Shown here one piece after another: positions 1-7,319 of a stretch of 9,765 nt of DNA. The position numbers and the translations under genes were made by a program. Each line of letters begins with the position of its first letter. Position 1 is the stretch's first letter. The DNA is from an uncultured Porphyromonadaceae bacterium (GTDB lineage: Bacteria > Bacteroidota > Bacteroidia > Bacteroidales > Muribaculaceae): assembly GCA_905193995.1 (NCBI GenBank), contig CAJJQT010000047.1, positions 1 to 9,765 on the forward strand, read 5' to 3'. Under the pieces are notes generated by a model, which saw only the letters and a program-made list of their open reading frames with translations, was not told the DNA's origin and made no database searches.

Positions 1-444
1 CAGACCGTCAGGACCGACGACACCGACGATGACATATATGCCCGTCCGCCGGCCGGTTCGGGCGCCGAAAAGCGCCTGGTCGACGCCGCGCGCCGATGGC
101 TCGGGACACCCTACCGCTACGGGGGCAACGACCGCAGCGGGGTTGACTGCTCGGGCTTCACGTGCGCCGTGTTTGTCGAGGCCACGGGCATAAAGCTGCC
201 GCGGTCGTCGCGCGAACAGGCTGATTTCTGCAGACGGATCGAACGCCGCGGGCTCCGCACAGGCGACCTGGTCTTCTTCTCGTCGAAAGGCGGCGGCAGC
301 CGCGTCAATCATGTGGCTATCTACATAGGCGACAATAAGATAATCCATGCCACAAGCTCTCGCGGCGTCATAGTCAGCGACCTCGCCGAAAGGTACTGGT
401 CGACACACTTCTTCGGGTGCGGGAGGGTTGCCGGATGGCAATAG
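1..444 (+). CDS. NlpC/P60 (C40) family cell-wall peptidase, 5'-truncated
   Basis: This is the C-terminal 147 residues of an NlpC/P60 cysteine peptidase. The reading frame is open from base 1, so the start and any signal peptide or lipobox lie outside the window. The family cleaves stem peptides of peptidoglycan, usually the D-gamma-Glu to diamino-acid bond, in the periplasm. Visible features, counted from base 1, are the GTPYRYGG strand leading to the DCSGF motif with catalytic Cys50, the NHVAIYIGD strand with catalytic His104, and a third polar residue, His116, in IIHATS. The complete Cys-His-His set argues for an active enzyme. The order and spacing fit Spr/YgiX-like single-domain C40 enzymes of Bacteroidetes, which are often lipoproteins. 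It precedes the promoter gap, so it is probably not in the same transcript as the downstream genes, although it shares their cell-wall theme. The family call is firm; the exact bond cut is not known. Confidence 0.93.
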   Translation, partial: QTVRTDDTDDDIYARPPAGSGAEKRLVDAARRWLGTPYRYGGNDRSGVDCSGFTCAVFVEATGIKLPRSSREQADFCRRIERRGLRTGDLVFFSSKGGGSRVNHVAIYIGDNKIIHATSSRGVIVSDLAERYWSTHFFGCGRVAGWQ

Positions 445-466
445 TAATTAAATTTATGTTACCGAA

Positions 467-484
467 TATTAATGATAGTTAATA
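467..484. repeat. Small AT inverted repeat upstream of the promoter
   Basis: TATTAA and TTAATA form a perfect 6-bp inverted repeat around a 6-base centre (TGATAG). It ends about 26 bases upstream of the -7 box, where an operator or activator site could sit. In such AT-rich sequence a repeat of this size can easily arise by chance, so a regulatory role is only a possibility. Confidence 0.3.
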
Positions 485-510
485 AGGCGGTATATTCCAA
501 TTAAAAGTCT

Positions 511-518
511 TATCTTTG
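511..518 (+). promoter_or_regulatory. Bacteroidetes-type promoter, -7 box TATCTTTG
   Basis: TATCTTTG matches the Bacteroidetes primary sigma-factor -7 consensus TAnnTTTG exactly. It sits in the AT-rich gap 40 bases before the chosen ATG of the amidase. Transcription would begin a few bases downstream, near 523-527, leaving a leader of roughly 30 bases. A clear -33 TTTG element is not visible at the expected spacing (about 485-491 reads AAGGCGG), so an activator may be needed or the -33 element may be weak. It probably drives the whole run of six genes downstream. Confidence 0.65.
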
Positions 519-557
519 TCGAAAGCAAAAATACCAACCTTGAATCTGATAAAAGGA

Positions 558-3518
558 ATGAAAATAAGAAAAGCCGCCGCAGTTCTCGCCATACTCGCAT
601 CGGGAGCTTTCGGCGCCGTCGCAGGCCAGCAGGAAGACACTGTGCTGCAGGTAATCAACAGTTACCGGCCCGGATCGACGGGCTACGGCGACATGTCAGT
701 AAAGAAAATCACCGTCAACCGCCAGAAAAAGACCGTAACCGTCGAGTGCAATGACCGCACGGCCAACCTCCCGCTGACAGCCGACCGCATGGCCGCGCTC
801 AAGAGCGACATTCTCAAAAGCCTGGGGCAGCAGTACAGCGGCTACACCGTGCGTCTGACGGCCGGCGACAAAGACCTCGACAGCCTGGTGCTGTTCGCAG
901 CCGGCACCGGCACGGGCCCGACAGAGACCGTACCCTTTGTGACCGACCTTGAGGCTCCTGCAGCTCCGGCAGGCCTCGACGGCACCAACATAGCGCTGTG
1001 GCAGAGCCACGGATGGTACTTCGAGCCCAAGCTCAACCGCTGGGAGTGGCAGCGCGCACGCGTGATGCAGACCGTCGAGGACCTGTACACGCAGAGCTAT
1101 GTGATGCCGTTCCTGATGCCGATGCTCGAGAACGCCGGCGCCTACGTCATGAGCCCCCGCGAGCGCGACATCAACCTCACCGAAATCATAGTCGACCGCG
1201 ACAGCGAGGCCACACCGGGCTACACCGAGAAGCACGGCTCGAAGAAGTGGCAGCAGTCGACCGGCGCCGGCTTCGCCTGGGACGGCAAACCACTGCACAA
1301 CGGCAGCCATCCCTTCCAGGGTGGCAAGGGTCGCCGCGTAGCCACGCTCAACGGCACCGGCGGCGAGCTGTCGGAAGCCACGTGGTCGGCCGACATTCCC
1401 GCCGACGGCACCTATGCAGTATACGTCAGCTACACCGCCGAACCCAACGCGGCCACCGACGCCCGCTACACAATACACACAGCCGGAGGCGACCGCCACT
1501 TCACCGTCAACCAGCAGATGGGCGCCGGCACTTGGATCTACCTCGGCCGCTTCCCCCTGAAGGGCGGCAAGGATCAGGCCGTAGTCACGCTCGACAACTA
1601 CAGCGCCAAGCCCGGGACGGTAGTGAGCGCCGACGCCGTAAAGATCGGCGGCGGCATGAACGTGGTGGAGCGCATCGTCAAGGAGCCGCTCGACTCGATC
1701 GACTACCGCTACACCGGCAGCGGCTACCCGAAATTCGTCGAAGGCGCCCGCTACTTCCTGCAGTGGGCCGGCGCGCCTGACAGCGTGTTCACTCCCAGCG
1801 ACTACGTCAACGACTACGGCGACGACTACAAGTGCCGCGGCCTGTGGGTCAACTGGCTCGCCGGCGGCTCGTCGATGCTCCCTGACCGCGAGGGCCTGAA
1901 AATTCCCGTCGACCTGAGCTTCGCCTTCCACACCGACGCAGGCACCTTCGCCGACGACTCGATCGTAGGCACCCTCGGCATCTACTGCACCGCCAACGGC
2001 ACCGACGGCAACGGCGGACCGCGTGCCACCTCGCGCGACTACACCGACCTGGTCATGACCAGCATCGTCAACGACATCCGCGCCACTTACGAGCCCAGCT
2101 GGACACGCCGCGGCATGTGGGACCAGTCATACTTCGAGGCCCGCGTGCCGCAGGTGCCCGCGATGCTGCTCGAGCTGCTCTCGCACCAGAACTTCGCCGA
2201 CATGAAGTACGGCCTCGACCCCGCCTTCCGCTTCGTGGTGTCGCGCGCCATCTACAAGGGCATGCTCCAGTACCTTGCCCACCGCGACGGCCGCGAATAT
2301 GTCGTACAGCCGCTCCCGGTCAAAGATTTCGCCATCGCAGCCGCCGGCGACCGCCGTTACCGGCTGACCTGGGCCGAGACAGTCGACTCGCTCGAGTCCA
2401 CGGCCAAGCCCACATATTATATAATAGAACACCGCGCGGCCGGCTCGCAGGCATTCACCCGCCTGGCCACCGTCACCGAACCCGCCTATGAGGTGACCGT
2501 CGGCGACACCGACATCCACTCGTACCGCATCATCGCCGGCAACGACGGCGGCGTGTCGTTCCCCTCGGAAGTGCTGGCCCTGTGCGACCTGCAGAACGGC
2601 TCCGAGCCCGTGCTGATCGTCAACGGCTTCACCCGCGTGAGCGCTCCCGACTGGTTCGAGGCCTCGGAAGGCATCGCCGGCTTCTACGACGAGCGCGACC
2701 ACGGCGTGCCCTACGTCTACGATATCAGCTACATCGGCAAGCAGTTCGAATACCGCCGCGACATCCCCTGGATGGACGATGACGCAGCCGGCTTCGGCGC
2801 ATCGCGCTCCAACTACGAAAACAAGGTAGTGGCCGGCAACACCTTCGACTACGTCTACACCCACGGCTGCGCCGTGGCCGCCGCAGGCCATTCGTTCGTG
2901 TCGACGTCGGTCGGCGCCTACATCGCCTCCGACTGTAGCGCCGAGCCCCGCATCGTGGACCTGATTCTGGGCAAGCAGAAGGAAATCAAGCACGGCCGCG
3001 GCGTCTACGGGACATACTTCAAGACCTTCCCGAGCGCCCTGCAGGACAAGATCAGCCGCGCCGCCGCAGCGGGCACCGACTTCTTCGTCAGCGGCGCATT
3101 CGTGGCCACCGATCTGTGGGACAATCCCAACTCGAGCGCCGAGACAGCCGCCGCCGACCAGAAATTCGCCACCGAAGTGCTCGGCTACCACTGGCGCGTC
3201 GGACAGGCATCGGTCACCGGCGAGGCCTACGAAGTCGACTGCCGATTCAAGGCCTTTACCGGCGGCGAATATGAGTTCTCGAACGAGCTCAACGCCGACT
3301 GCTACGCCGTAGAGTCGCCCGACTCGTTCTACGCCGCCGACAAGGACCGCGGCTGCACCATGATGCGCTACAGCGAGAACAACCTCGTAGCCGGCACCGC
3401 CACAGCCTTCGACGGCTATCGCACGGTAGTCATCGGATTCCCCTTCGAGACCATCCGCGGCACCGAAAGCCGCGCCGGCCTCATGAGACAGATACTCAAC
3501 TTCTTTACGAACAAATAA
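558..3518 (+). CDS. Secreted N-acetylmuramoyl-L-alanine amidase (Amidase_3) with inserted golvesin-like domain
   Basis: This 986-residue exported protein is predicted to be a zinc amidase that cuts the MurNAc to L-Ala bond of peptidoglycan. Residues 1-22 form a signal peptide (MKIRK, then an Ala-rich core) with no lipobox. A small alpha/beta segment follows at about 25-110. The Amidase_3 half-sites are recognisable: His151 (WQSHGW), Glu174 (TVEDLY, followed at the usual spacing by LENAGAYV), His458 (FAFHTDAG) and catalytic Glu539 (PAMLLELLSHQN). Between the second and third sites, at about 213-362, lies a golvesin/xanthan-lyase-type beta domain (ATWSADIPADGTYAVYVSYT, later VVSADAVKIGGG). A fibronectin type III-like domain occupies about 586-672. 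A C-terminal alpha/beta domain of unassigned function spans about 684-986. ATG 558 is chosen over an in-frame TTG at 516 because that TTG lies inside the promoter -7 box; AAAAGGA directly precedes the ATG. Similar proteins are often labelled 'xanthan lyase' because of the inserted domain, which is probably misleading. Confidence 0.85.
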   Translation: MKIRKAAAVLAILASGAFGAVAGQQEDTVLQVINSYRPGSTGYGDMSVKKITVNRQKKTVTVECNDRTANLPLTADRMAALKSDILKSLGQQYSGYTVRLTAGDKDLDSLVLFAAGTGTGPTETVPFVTDLEAPAAPAGLDGTNIALWQSHGWYFEPKLNRWEWQRARVMQTVEDLYTQSYVMPFLMPMLENAGAYVMSPRERDINLTEIIVDRDSEATPGYTEKHGSKKWQQSTGAGFAWDGKPLHNGSHPFQGGKGRRVATLNGTGGELSEATWSADIPADGTYAVYVSYTAEPNAATDARYTIHTAGGDRHFTVNQQMGAGTWIYLGRFPLKGGKDQAVVTLDNYSAKPGTVVSADAVKIGGGMNVVERIVKEPLDSIDYRYTGSGYPKFVEGARYFLQWAGAPDSVFTPSDYVNDYGDDYKCRGLWVNWLAGGSSMLPDREGLKIPVDLSFAFHTDAGTFADDSIVGTLGIYCTANGTDGNGGPRATSRDYTDLVMTSIVNDIRATYEPSWTRRGMWDQSYFEARVPQVPAMLLELLSHQNFADMKYGLDPAFRFVVSRAIYKGMLQYLAHRDGREYVVQPLPVKDFAIAAAGDRRYRLTWAETVDSLESTAKPTYYIIEHRAAGSQAFTRLATVTEPAYEVTVGDTDIHSYRIIAGNDGGVSFPSEVLALCDLQNGSEPVLIVNGFTRVSAPDWFEASEGIAGFYDERDHGVPYVYDISYIGKQFEYRRDIPWMDDDAAGFGASRSNYENKVVAGNTFDYVYTHGCAVAAAGHSFVSTSVGAYIASDCSAEPRIVDLILGKQKEIKHGRGVYGTYFKTFPSALQDKISRAAAAGTDFFVSGAFVATDLWDNPNSSAETAAADQKFATEVLGYHWRVGQASVTGEAYEVDCRFKAFTGGEYEFSNELNADCYAVESPDSFYAADKDRGCTMMRYSENNLVAGTATAFDGYRTVVIGFPFETIRGTESRAGLMRQILNFFTNK

Positions 3519-3544
3519 ACATCAACAATCCATAAACAAATAGC

Positions 3545-5005
3545 ATGAAAACAACTATCAACTGCTTTGTCCCTTTTGTGGAAGCCGCGCAGGTAAAGGC
3601 CACCGTTGAAGCTCTCAAGCAAAGTGAGCTCGTGACAAAAATCTTCCTTCTGGCCACCGACCCGAAGGCCGAAGCTGTCCTGGGCTGTGATCTGATCCAC
3701 ATCGACACGCTCAACTCGTCGTCGACCATGAAGAAGATCGCCGAGGCCGCCAACTCCGACTTCATCCTGCTCTACACCAAGTACGACACCCTCGTACCGG
3801 GCTACTTCGCCCTCGACCGCCTGGTGCGTCTGGCCGGCGACTCGAAAGCCGGCATGCTCTACGCCGACTCGTACGTAGTCACTGACGGCGTGCGCGCCAA
3901 CGCTCCCGTGATCGACTATCAGTTCGGCTCGCTCCGCGACGACTTCAACTTCGGCTCGCTGCTGTTCTTCAACACGGCCGACTTCCGCAAGGCAGCCGCC
4001 GGCATCAGCGCCGACTACAAGGCAGCCGGTCTCTACGACCTGCGCCTGCGCCTGAGCCGCATCGCCCCGATAGTTCATGTCAACGAATATCTCTACACCG
4101 ACATCGCCGCGCCCAAGAAGGAGACCGGCGAGGCCATCTTCAGCTATGTCGATCCCAAGAACCGCGGCGTACAGATCGAGATGGAACAGGCCTGCACCGA
4201 CCACCTGAAGGCCATCGGAGGCTACCTTGCGCCGAAATTCGACAAGATCGAATTCGACCGCGGCGACTTCGAGTACGAGGCATCGGTCATCATCCCGGTG
4301 CGCAACCGCGTCCGCACCATCCGCGACGCCATCAAGAGCGTCCTCAGCCAGAAGACCGACTTCCCCTTCAACCTCATCATCATCGACAACCACTCGACTG
4401 ACGGCACCGGCGAGGCCATCGAGGAATTCGCCGACGATCCCCGCGTGATCCACATCATCCCCGAACGCGACGACCTCGGCATCGGCGGCTGCTGGAACAT
4501 GGGCGTGCAGCACCCGAAGTGCGGCAAGTTCGCCGTGCAGCTCGACTCCGACGACGTATACGCCGACGAGAACACCCTCACCAAGATGGTCAAGGCATTC
4601 TACGACCAGAACTGCGCCATGGTTGTCGGCACATACATGCTGACCGACATCGACATGAACATGATCCCGCCGGGCGTGATCGACCACAAGGAGTGGACGC
4701 CCGAGAACGGCCGCAACAACGCCCTGCGCATCAACGGCCTCGGCGCTCCGCGCGCATTCTACACCCCGATGCTGCGCGAAATCCACGTGCCCAACACCTC
4801 GTACGGCGAGGATTACGCCCTGGGCCTGGCCTTCTCGCGCCACAACCAGATCGGCCGCGTCTACGACGTAGTCTACTTCTGCCGCCGCTGGGAGGACAAC
4901 TCCGACCACGCCCTTGACATCGTCAAGACCAACAACAACAACCTCTACAAAGACCGCATCCGCACCTGGGAACTCCAGGCACGCTGCGCCATGAACAAGG
5001 AATAA
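3545..5005 (+). CDS. Family 2 glycosyltransferase with tandem GT-A-like domains
   Basis: This 486-residue protein has no signal peptide or membrane helix and is probably cytoplasmic. The second half, from about residue 245, is a typical GT2 GT-A domain. It shows the nucleotide-binding start [24 protein letters not shown], the metal-binding D334-S-D336-D337 (QLDSDDVY), an acceptor-side [11 protein letters not shown] with Glu422-Asp423, and a [10 protein letters not shown] segment near the end. The first half, about 1-215, also reads like a GT-A fold ([50 protein letters not shown]). It lacks a DxD motif, so it may be a degenerate duplicate with a structural or regulatory role. Donor and acceptor sugars cannot be read from the sequence. 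The gene starts 26 bases after the amidase stop, and its TAA overlaps the ATG of the DUF4922 gene by one base (TAATG), which implies translational coupling of the two. Confidence 0.88.
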   Translation: MKTTINCFVPFVEAAQVKATVEALKQSELVTKIFLLATDPKAEAVLGCDLIHIDTLNSSSTMKKIAEAANSDFILLYTKYDTLVPGYFALDRLVRLAGDSKAGMLYADSYVVTDGVRANAPVIDYQFGSLRDDFNFGSLLFFNTADFRKAAAGISADYKAAGLYDLRLRLSRIAPIVHVNEYLYTDIAAPKKETGEAIFSYVDPKNRGVQIEMEQACTDHLKAIGGYLAPKFDKIEFDRGDFEYEASVIIPVRNRVRTIRDAIKSVLSQKTDFPFNLIIIDNHSTDGTGEAIEEFADDPRVIHIIPERDDLGIGGCWNMGVQHPKCGKFAVQLDSDDVYADENTLTKMVKAFYDQNCAMVVGTYMLTDIDMNMIPPGVIDHKEWTPENGRNNALRINGLGAPRAFYTPMLREIHVPNTSYGEDYALGLAFSRHNQIGRVYDVVYFCRRWEDNSDHALDIVKTNNNNLYKDRIRTWELQARCAMNKE

Positions 5006-5943
5006 TGGAAAGCAAGGTCAATTCCGCACAGATTGACAGCTTCATCGCATCGCAAATTGCCGAGTGGCCCCAGGCCGCCGGCAATTTCGAGGCGCTGAAG
5101 GGCGTCAAGGTCAAGGAAGTGCAGCTGCCGGGCTGGACAGTGAAGGTACAGTTCAATCCGGCCCGCATCGTATCGTCATCGGCCAAGGTCGACGCCAAGT
5201 CGCTCAAGGAGCGCAAGTGCTTCCTGTGCGCCGCCAACCGTCCCGTCGTACAGCGCGGCATCGACTGGGGGGGCCGCTACACAATCCTGATCAACCCGTT
5301 CCCGATCTTCCCCCGTCACCTCACCATCCCCGACCGCACGCATACCGACCAGCTGATCGCCGACCGCATCGCCGACATGATGCAGCTCGCATCGGAGCTG
5401 GACGAGTACACCGTCTTCTACAACGGCCCCAAATGCGGCGCGTCGGCTCCCGACCACATGCACTTCCAGGCCGGCAACAGCGACTTCCTCACCCTGGGCG
5501 CCGCCCTTGAGGACGCCGAGCTCAAGACCGTGGCCACTGACGGCGACGCCACCCTGGCCCTGGTCGACACACTCCCGCTGAAGGTCTTCGTCATCGACGC
5601 CGCCGACCCTGCCGCCGGCCAGCGTCTGTTCCACCGACTCTACGCCGCCATCCCGGTGCCCGAAGGCGAGAAGGAACCGATGATGAACCTGCTCTGCTAC
5701 GCCACCCCTGCCGGCGTGCGCCTGGTGGTGATACCGCGCAAGCGCCACCGCCCGTCGTTCTACGGCACCGAAGGCGAAGGCACCATGCTGCTCAGCCCGG
5801 CGTCGGTCGACATGGGGGGAGTATTCATCACCCCGCTCGAGAAGGACTTCAACGCCCTCGACGCCGACAAGATCAACCAGGTGCTCGGCGAACTCTGCCT
5901 GAGCGCCGACGAAATCAACGAAATAGCCCGAAACGTAAAATAA
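5005..5943 (+). CDS. DUF4922 protein, HIT/GalT-like nucleotidyltransferase or phosphorylase
   Basis: This 312-residue cytoplasmic protein belongs to the HIT/GalT superfamily group that includes Ap4A phosphorylase and GDP-hexose phosphorylase. The visible signature is DHMHFQAG with His151, His153 and Gln155, the HxHxQ arrangement in which one His normally forms a nucleotidyl-enzyme intermediate. Upstream are a CFLC motif (Cys72, Cys75), probably metal-binding or structural, and INPFPIFPRHLTIP (from about residue 95), which resembles the nucleotide-binding strand region of these phosphorylases. A second, C-terminal half (from about 190, with VVIPRKRHRPSFYG) completes a two-lobed GalT-like layout. 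The family suggests transfer or phosphorolysis of a nucleoside diphosphate sugar or dinucleotide, but the substrate is unknown. Its start overlaps the stop of the glycosyltransferase gene, which favours a linked role in nucleotide-sugar supply or removal. Confidence 0.82.
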   Translation: MESKVNSAQIDSFIASQIAEWPQAAGNFEALKGVKVKEVQLPGWTVKVQFNPARIVSSSAKVDAKSLKERKCFLCAANRPVVQRGIDWGGRYTILINPFPIFPRHLTIPDRTHTDQLIADRIADMMQLASELDEYTVFYNGPKCGASAPDHMHFQAGNSDFLTLGAALEDAELKTVATDGDATLALVDTLPLKVFVIDAADPAAGQRLFHRLYAAIPVPEGEKEPMMNLLCYATPAGVRLVVIPRKRHRPSFYGTEGEGTMLLSPASVDMGGVFITPLEKDFNALDADKINQVLGELCLSADEINEIARNVK

Positions 5944-5945
5944 AC

Positions 5946-7283
5946 ATGGCACACGAACCTGAGATAAGCGTCGGCATCCTGAGTGCCGCCGAGATAAACA
6001 TAGTGCTGCTGGCCGACTACCGCTGTAGCACAGGCGAGGTTGTACGCGGTCCGCAGTCGCTGGCCGTGACCCCCGACGGCCTGATAGCCTGGCAGGGCTG
6101 CACGTACCCGACCGTAGAGTTCGACCCGCTCGATGCGGCCGCAGCCTCATTCGAGATCAAGGACGTCATCATCGGCGTCAACTTCCACTGGGAACGGCGC
6201 GAGGACCAGCGCTTCTCGGGCAAGTGCCGCTTCATAGTCGAGGGCGACCGCCTCACAGTCATCAATCAGCTGCCCGTGGAGGACTATCTGCTGAGCGTCA
6301 TCTCGTCGGAGATGAGCGCCCACGCATCCGAGGAACTGCTCAAGGCCCACGCCGTGATCTCGCGCTCGTGGCTGCTGGCACAGATCGACAAGACCCGCCG
6401 CCTGGAACAGAGCGGCGAGAAATACTCGGCTACAACCGTCACGGACGACGAGCTCATCAAGTGGTACGACCGCGAGGACCACGTCAACTTCGACGTCTGC
6501 GCCGACGACCACTGCCAGCGCTACCAGGGCATCACCCGCCAGTCGACCCCGAAAGTGGCCGTGGCCATCAACGCCACCCGTGGCCAGGTGCTGACCGACG
6601 CCGCCGACGGCTCGCTCTGCGACGCCCGCTTCTCGAAGTGCTGCGGCGGCGTGTTCGAGGAATTCGAATACTGCTGGGAGCCCAAGCGCTTCAGCTATCT
6701 GAAAGCACTTCGCGACGCTCCGCAGGAAAACGACTTCCCCGACCTGCGCGACAACGCCGAGGCCGAAAAGTGGATCAACTCGCGCCCCGACGCCTTCTGC
6801 AACACCTCCGACGCCTCCATACTCAAGCAGGTGCTCAACAACTACGACCAGGAGACCACCGACTTCTACCGCTGGAAGGTCGAATACGGCCGCGACGAAC
6901 TCGCCACCCTGGTACGCGAGCGCTCGGGCATCGACTTCGGCGACATCGTCGACCTGCAGCCGCTCGACCGCGGCACATCGGGCCGCATCTGGCGCCTGCG
7001 CATAGTCGGCACCCGGCGCACGATGATCATCGGCAAGGAGCTTGAAATCCGCCGCACCCTCTCGCCAAGTCACCTCTACAGCTCGGCATTCACCGTCGAG
7101 CGGCTCGACATCGACGAAGCCACGGGCGTGCCGGGCCGCATCGTGCTCCGCGGCTGCGGCTGGGGCCACGGCGTAGGCCTGTGCCAGATCGGCGCCGCCG
7201 TCATGGGCGCCAAAGGCTACGGCTACCGCGCCATCCTCGCCCACTACTTCCCCGGAGCCGAAATCAGCGAGCTCTACCAGTAA
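5946..7283 (+). CDS. SpoIID/LytB-domain protein without a signal peptide
   Basis: This 445-residue protein contains the SpoIID domain, known from the lytic transglycosylase that trims denuded glycan strands during sporulation and from amidase enhancers (LytB). The core LPVEDYLLSVISSEM carries Glu122. It is followed at spacings of 11 and 7 by Lys133 and Arg140 (ELLKAHAVISRSW), matching the spacing of the catalytic Glu and its partner residues in Bacillus SpoIID. A Cys-rich segment FSKCCGGVFEEFEYCW corresponds to the region around the family's metal site. The C-terminal signature CGWGHGVGLCQIGA (His408) and HYFPGAEI are intact. An N-terminal lobe (about 1-105, including IIGVNFHWERRE) is typical of the Bacteroidetes form. 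The N-terminus, MAHEPEISVG, has no hydrophobic segment, so the product is predicted to stay in the cytoplasm, which is unusual for a glycan-cleaving enzyme. The ATG lies two bases after the DUF4922 stop, so co-translation is likely. The host need not sporulate. Confidence 0.88.
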   Translation: MAHEPEISVGILSAAEINIVLLADYRCSTGEVVRGPQSLAVTPDGLIAWQGCTYPTVEFDPLDAAAASFEIKDVIIGVNFHWERREDQRFSGKCRFIVEGDRLTVINQLPVEDYLLSVISSEMSAHASEELLKAHAVISRSWLLAQIDKTRRLEQSGEKYSATTVTDDELIKWYDREDHVNFDVCADDHCQRYQGITRQSTPKVAVAINATRGQVLTDAADGSLCDARFSKCCGGVFEEFEYCWEPKRFSYLKALRDAPQENDFPDLRDNAEAEKWINSRPDAFCNTSDASILKQVLNNYDQETTDFYRWKVEYGRDELATLVRERSGIDFGDIVDLQPLDRGTSGRIWRLRIVGTRRTMIIGKELEIRRTLSPSHLYSSAFTVERLDIDEATGVPGRIVLRGCGWGHGVGLCQIGAAVMGAKGYGYRAILAHYFPGAEISELYQ

Positions 7284-7319
7284 AAACCATCATCACCAAC
7301 CGTTATCTCATACACAACA

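Larger units (their letters stand above)
445..557 (+). other. AT-rich intergenic region upstream of the amidase operon
   Basis: These 113 bases are strikingly AT-rich between very GC-rich genes. They hold a Bacteroidetes-type -7 box at 511-518 and a 6-bp inverted repeat at 467-484. No GC-rich hairpin followed by a T-run is visible after the preceding stop codon, so no intrinsic terminator is called for the upstream gene. No small ORF or RNA gene was recognised here. Confidence 0.75.

Noticed and set aside
516..557. Upstream TTG start giving a 14-residue extension of the amidase
   Set aside because: The TTG lies within the -7 promoter box, and the extension would place polar residues ahead of the signal peptide.
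998..1780. Plus-strand alternative frame of 260 codons inside the amidase gene
   Set aside because: It is Arg/His-rich, typical of an out-of-frame reading of GC-rich DNA, and is fully nested in a gene with a proven domain order.
696..1931. Minus-strand open frame of 411 codons, and a similar one at 2127-3191, opposite the amidase
   Set aside because: Both are antisense shadows of the amidase: Val/Ala-rich, with no recognisable domain. The sense strand has clear catalytic motifs throughout.
558..3518. Naming the large protein a xanthan lyase
   Set aside because: The only link is the golvesin/xanthan-lyase-type accessory beta domain. The catalytic residues visible are those of a zinc amidase, and no polysaccharide lyase fold is apparent.
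3519..3544. Possible terminator or promoter between the amidase and glycosyltransferase genes
   Set aside because: The 26-base A-rich gap shows no inverted repeat, T-run or TAnnTTTG box.
3416..4909. Long minus-strand open frame of 497 codons opposite the glycosyltransferase gene
   Set aside because: Its protein is a low-complexity Val/Ala/Gly/Asp-rich product, as expected from reading GC-rich codons backwards, and it spans two real genes without any family motif.
5176..6150. Minus-strand open frame of 324 codons across the DUF4922/SpoIID junction, and another at 6147-7244
   Set aside because: They are compositionally biased shadows of well-supported sense genes, without motifs or a plausible promoter.
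5946..7283. SpoIID gene as evidence of a spore-forming Firmicute
   Set aside because: SpoIID domains occur in non-sporulating Bacteroidetes, and the promoter type and neighbouring families point to Bacteroidales.
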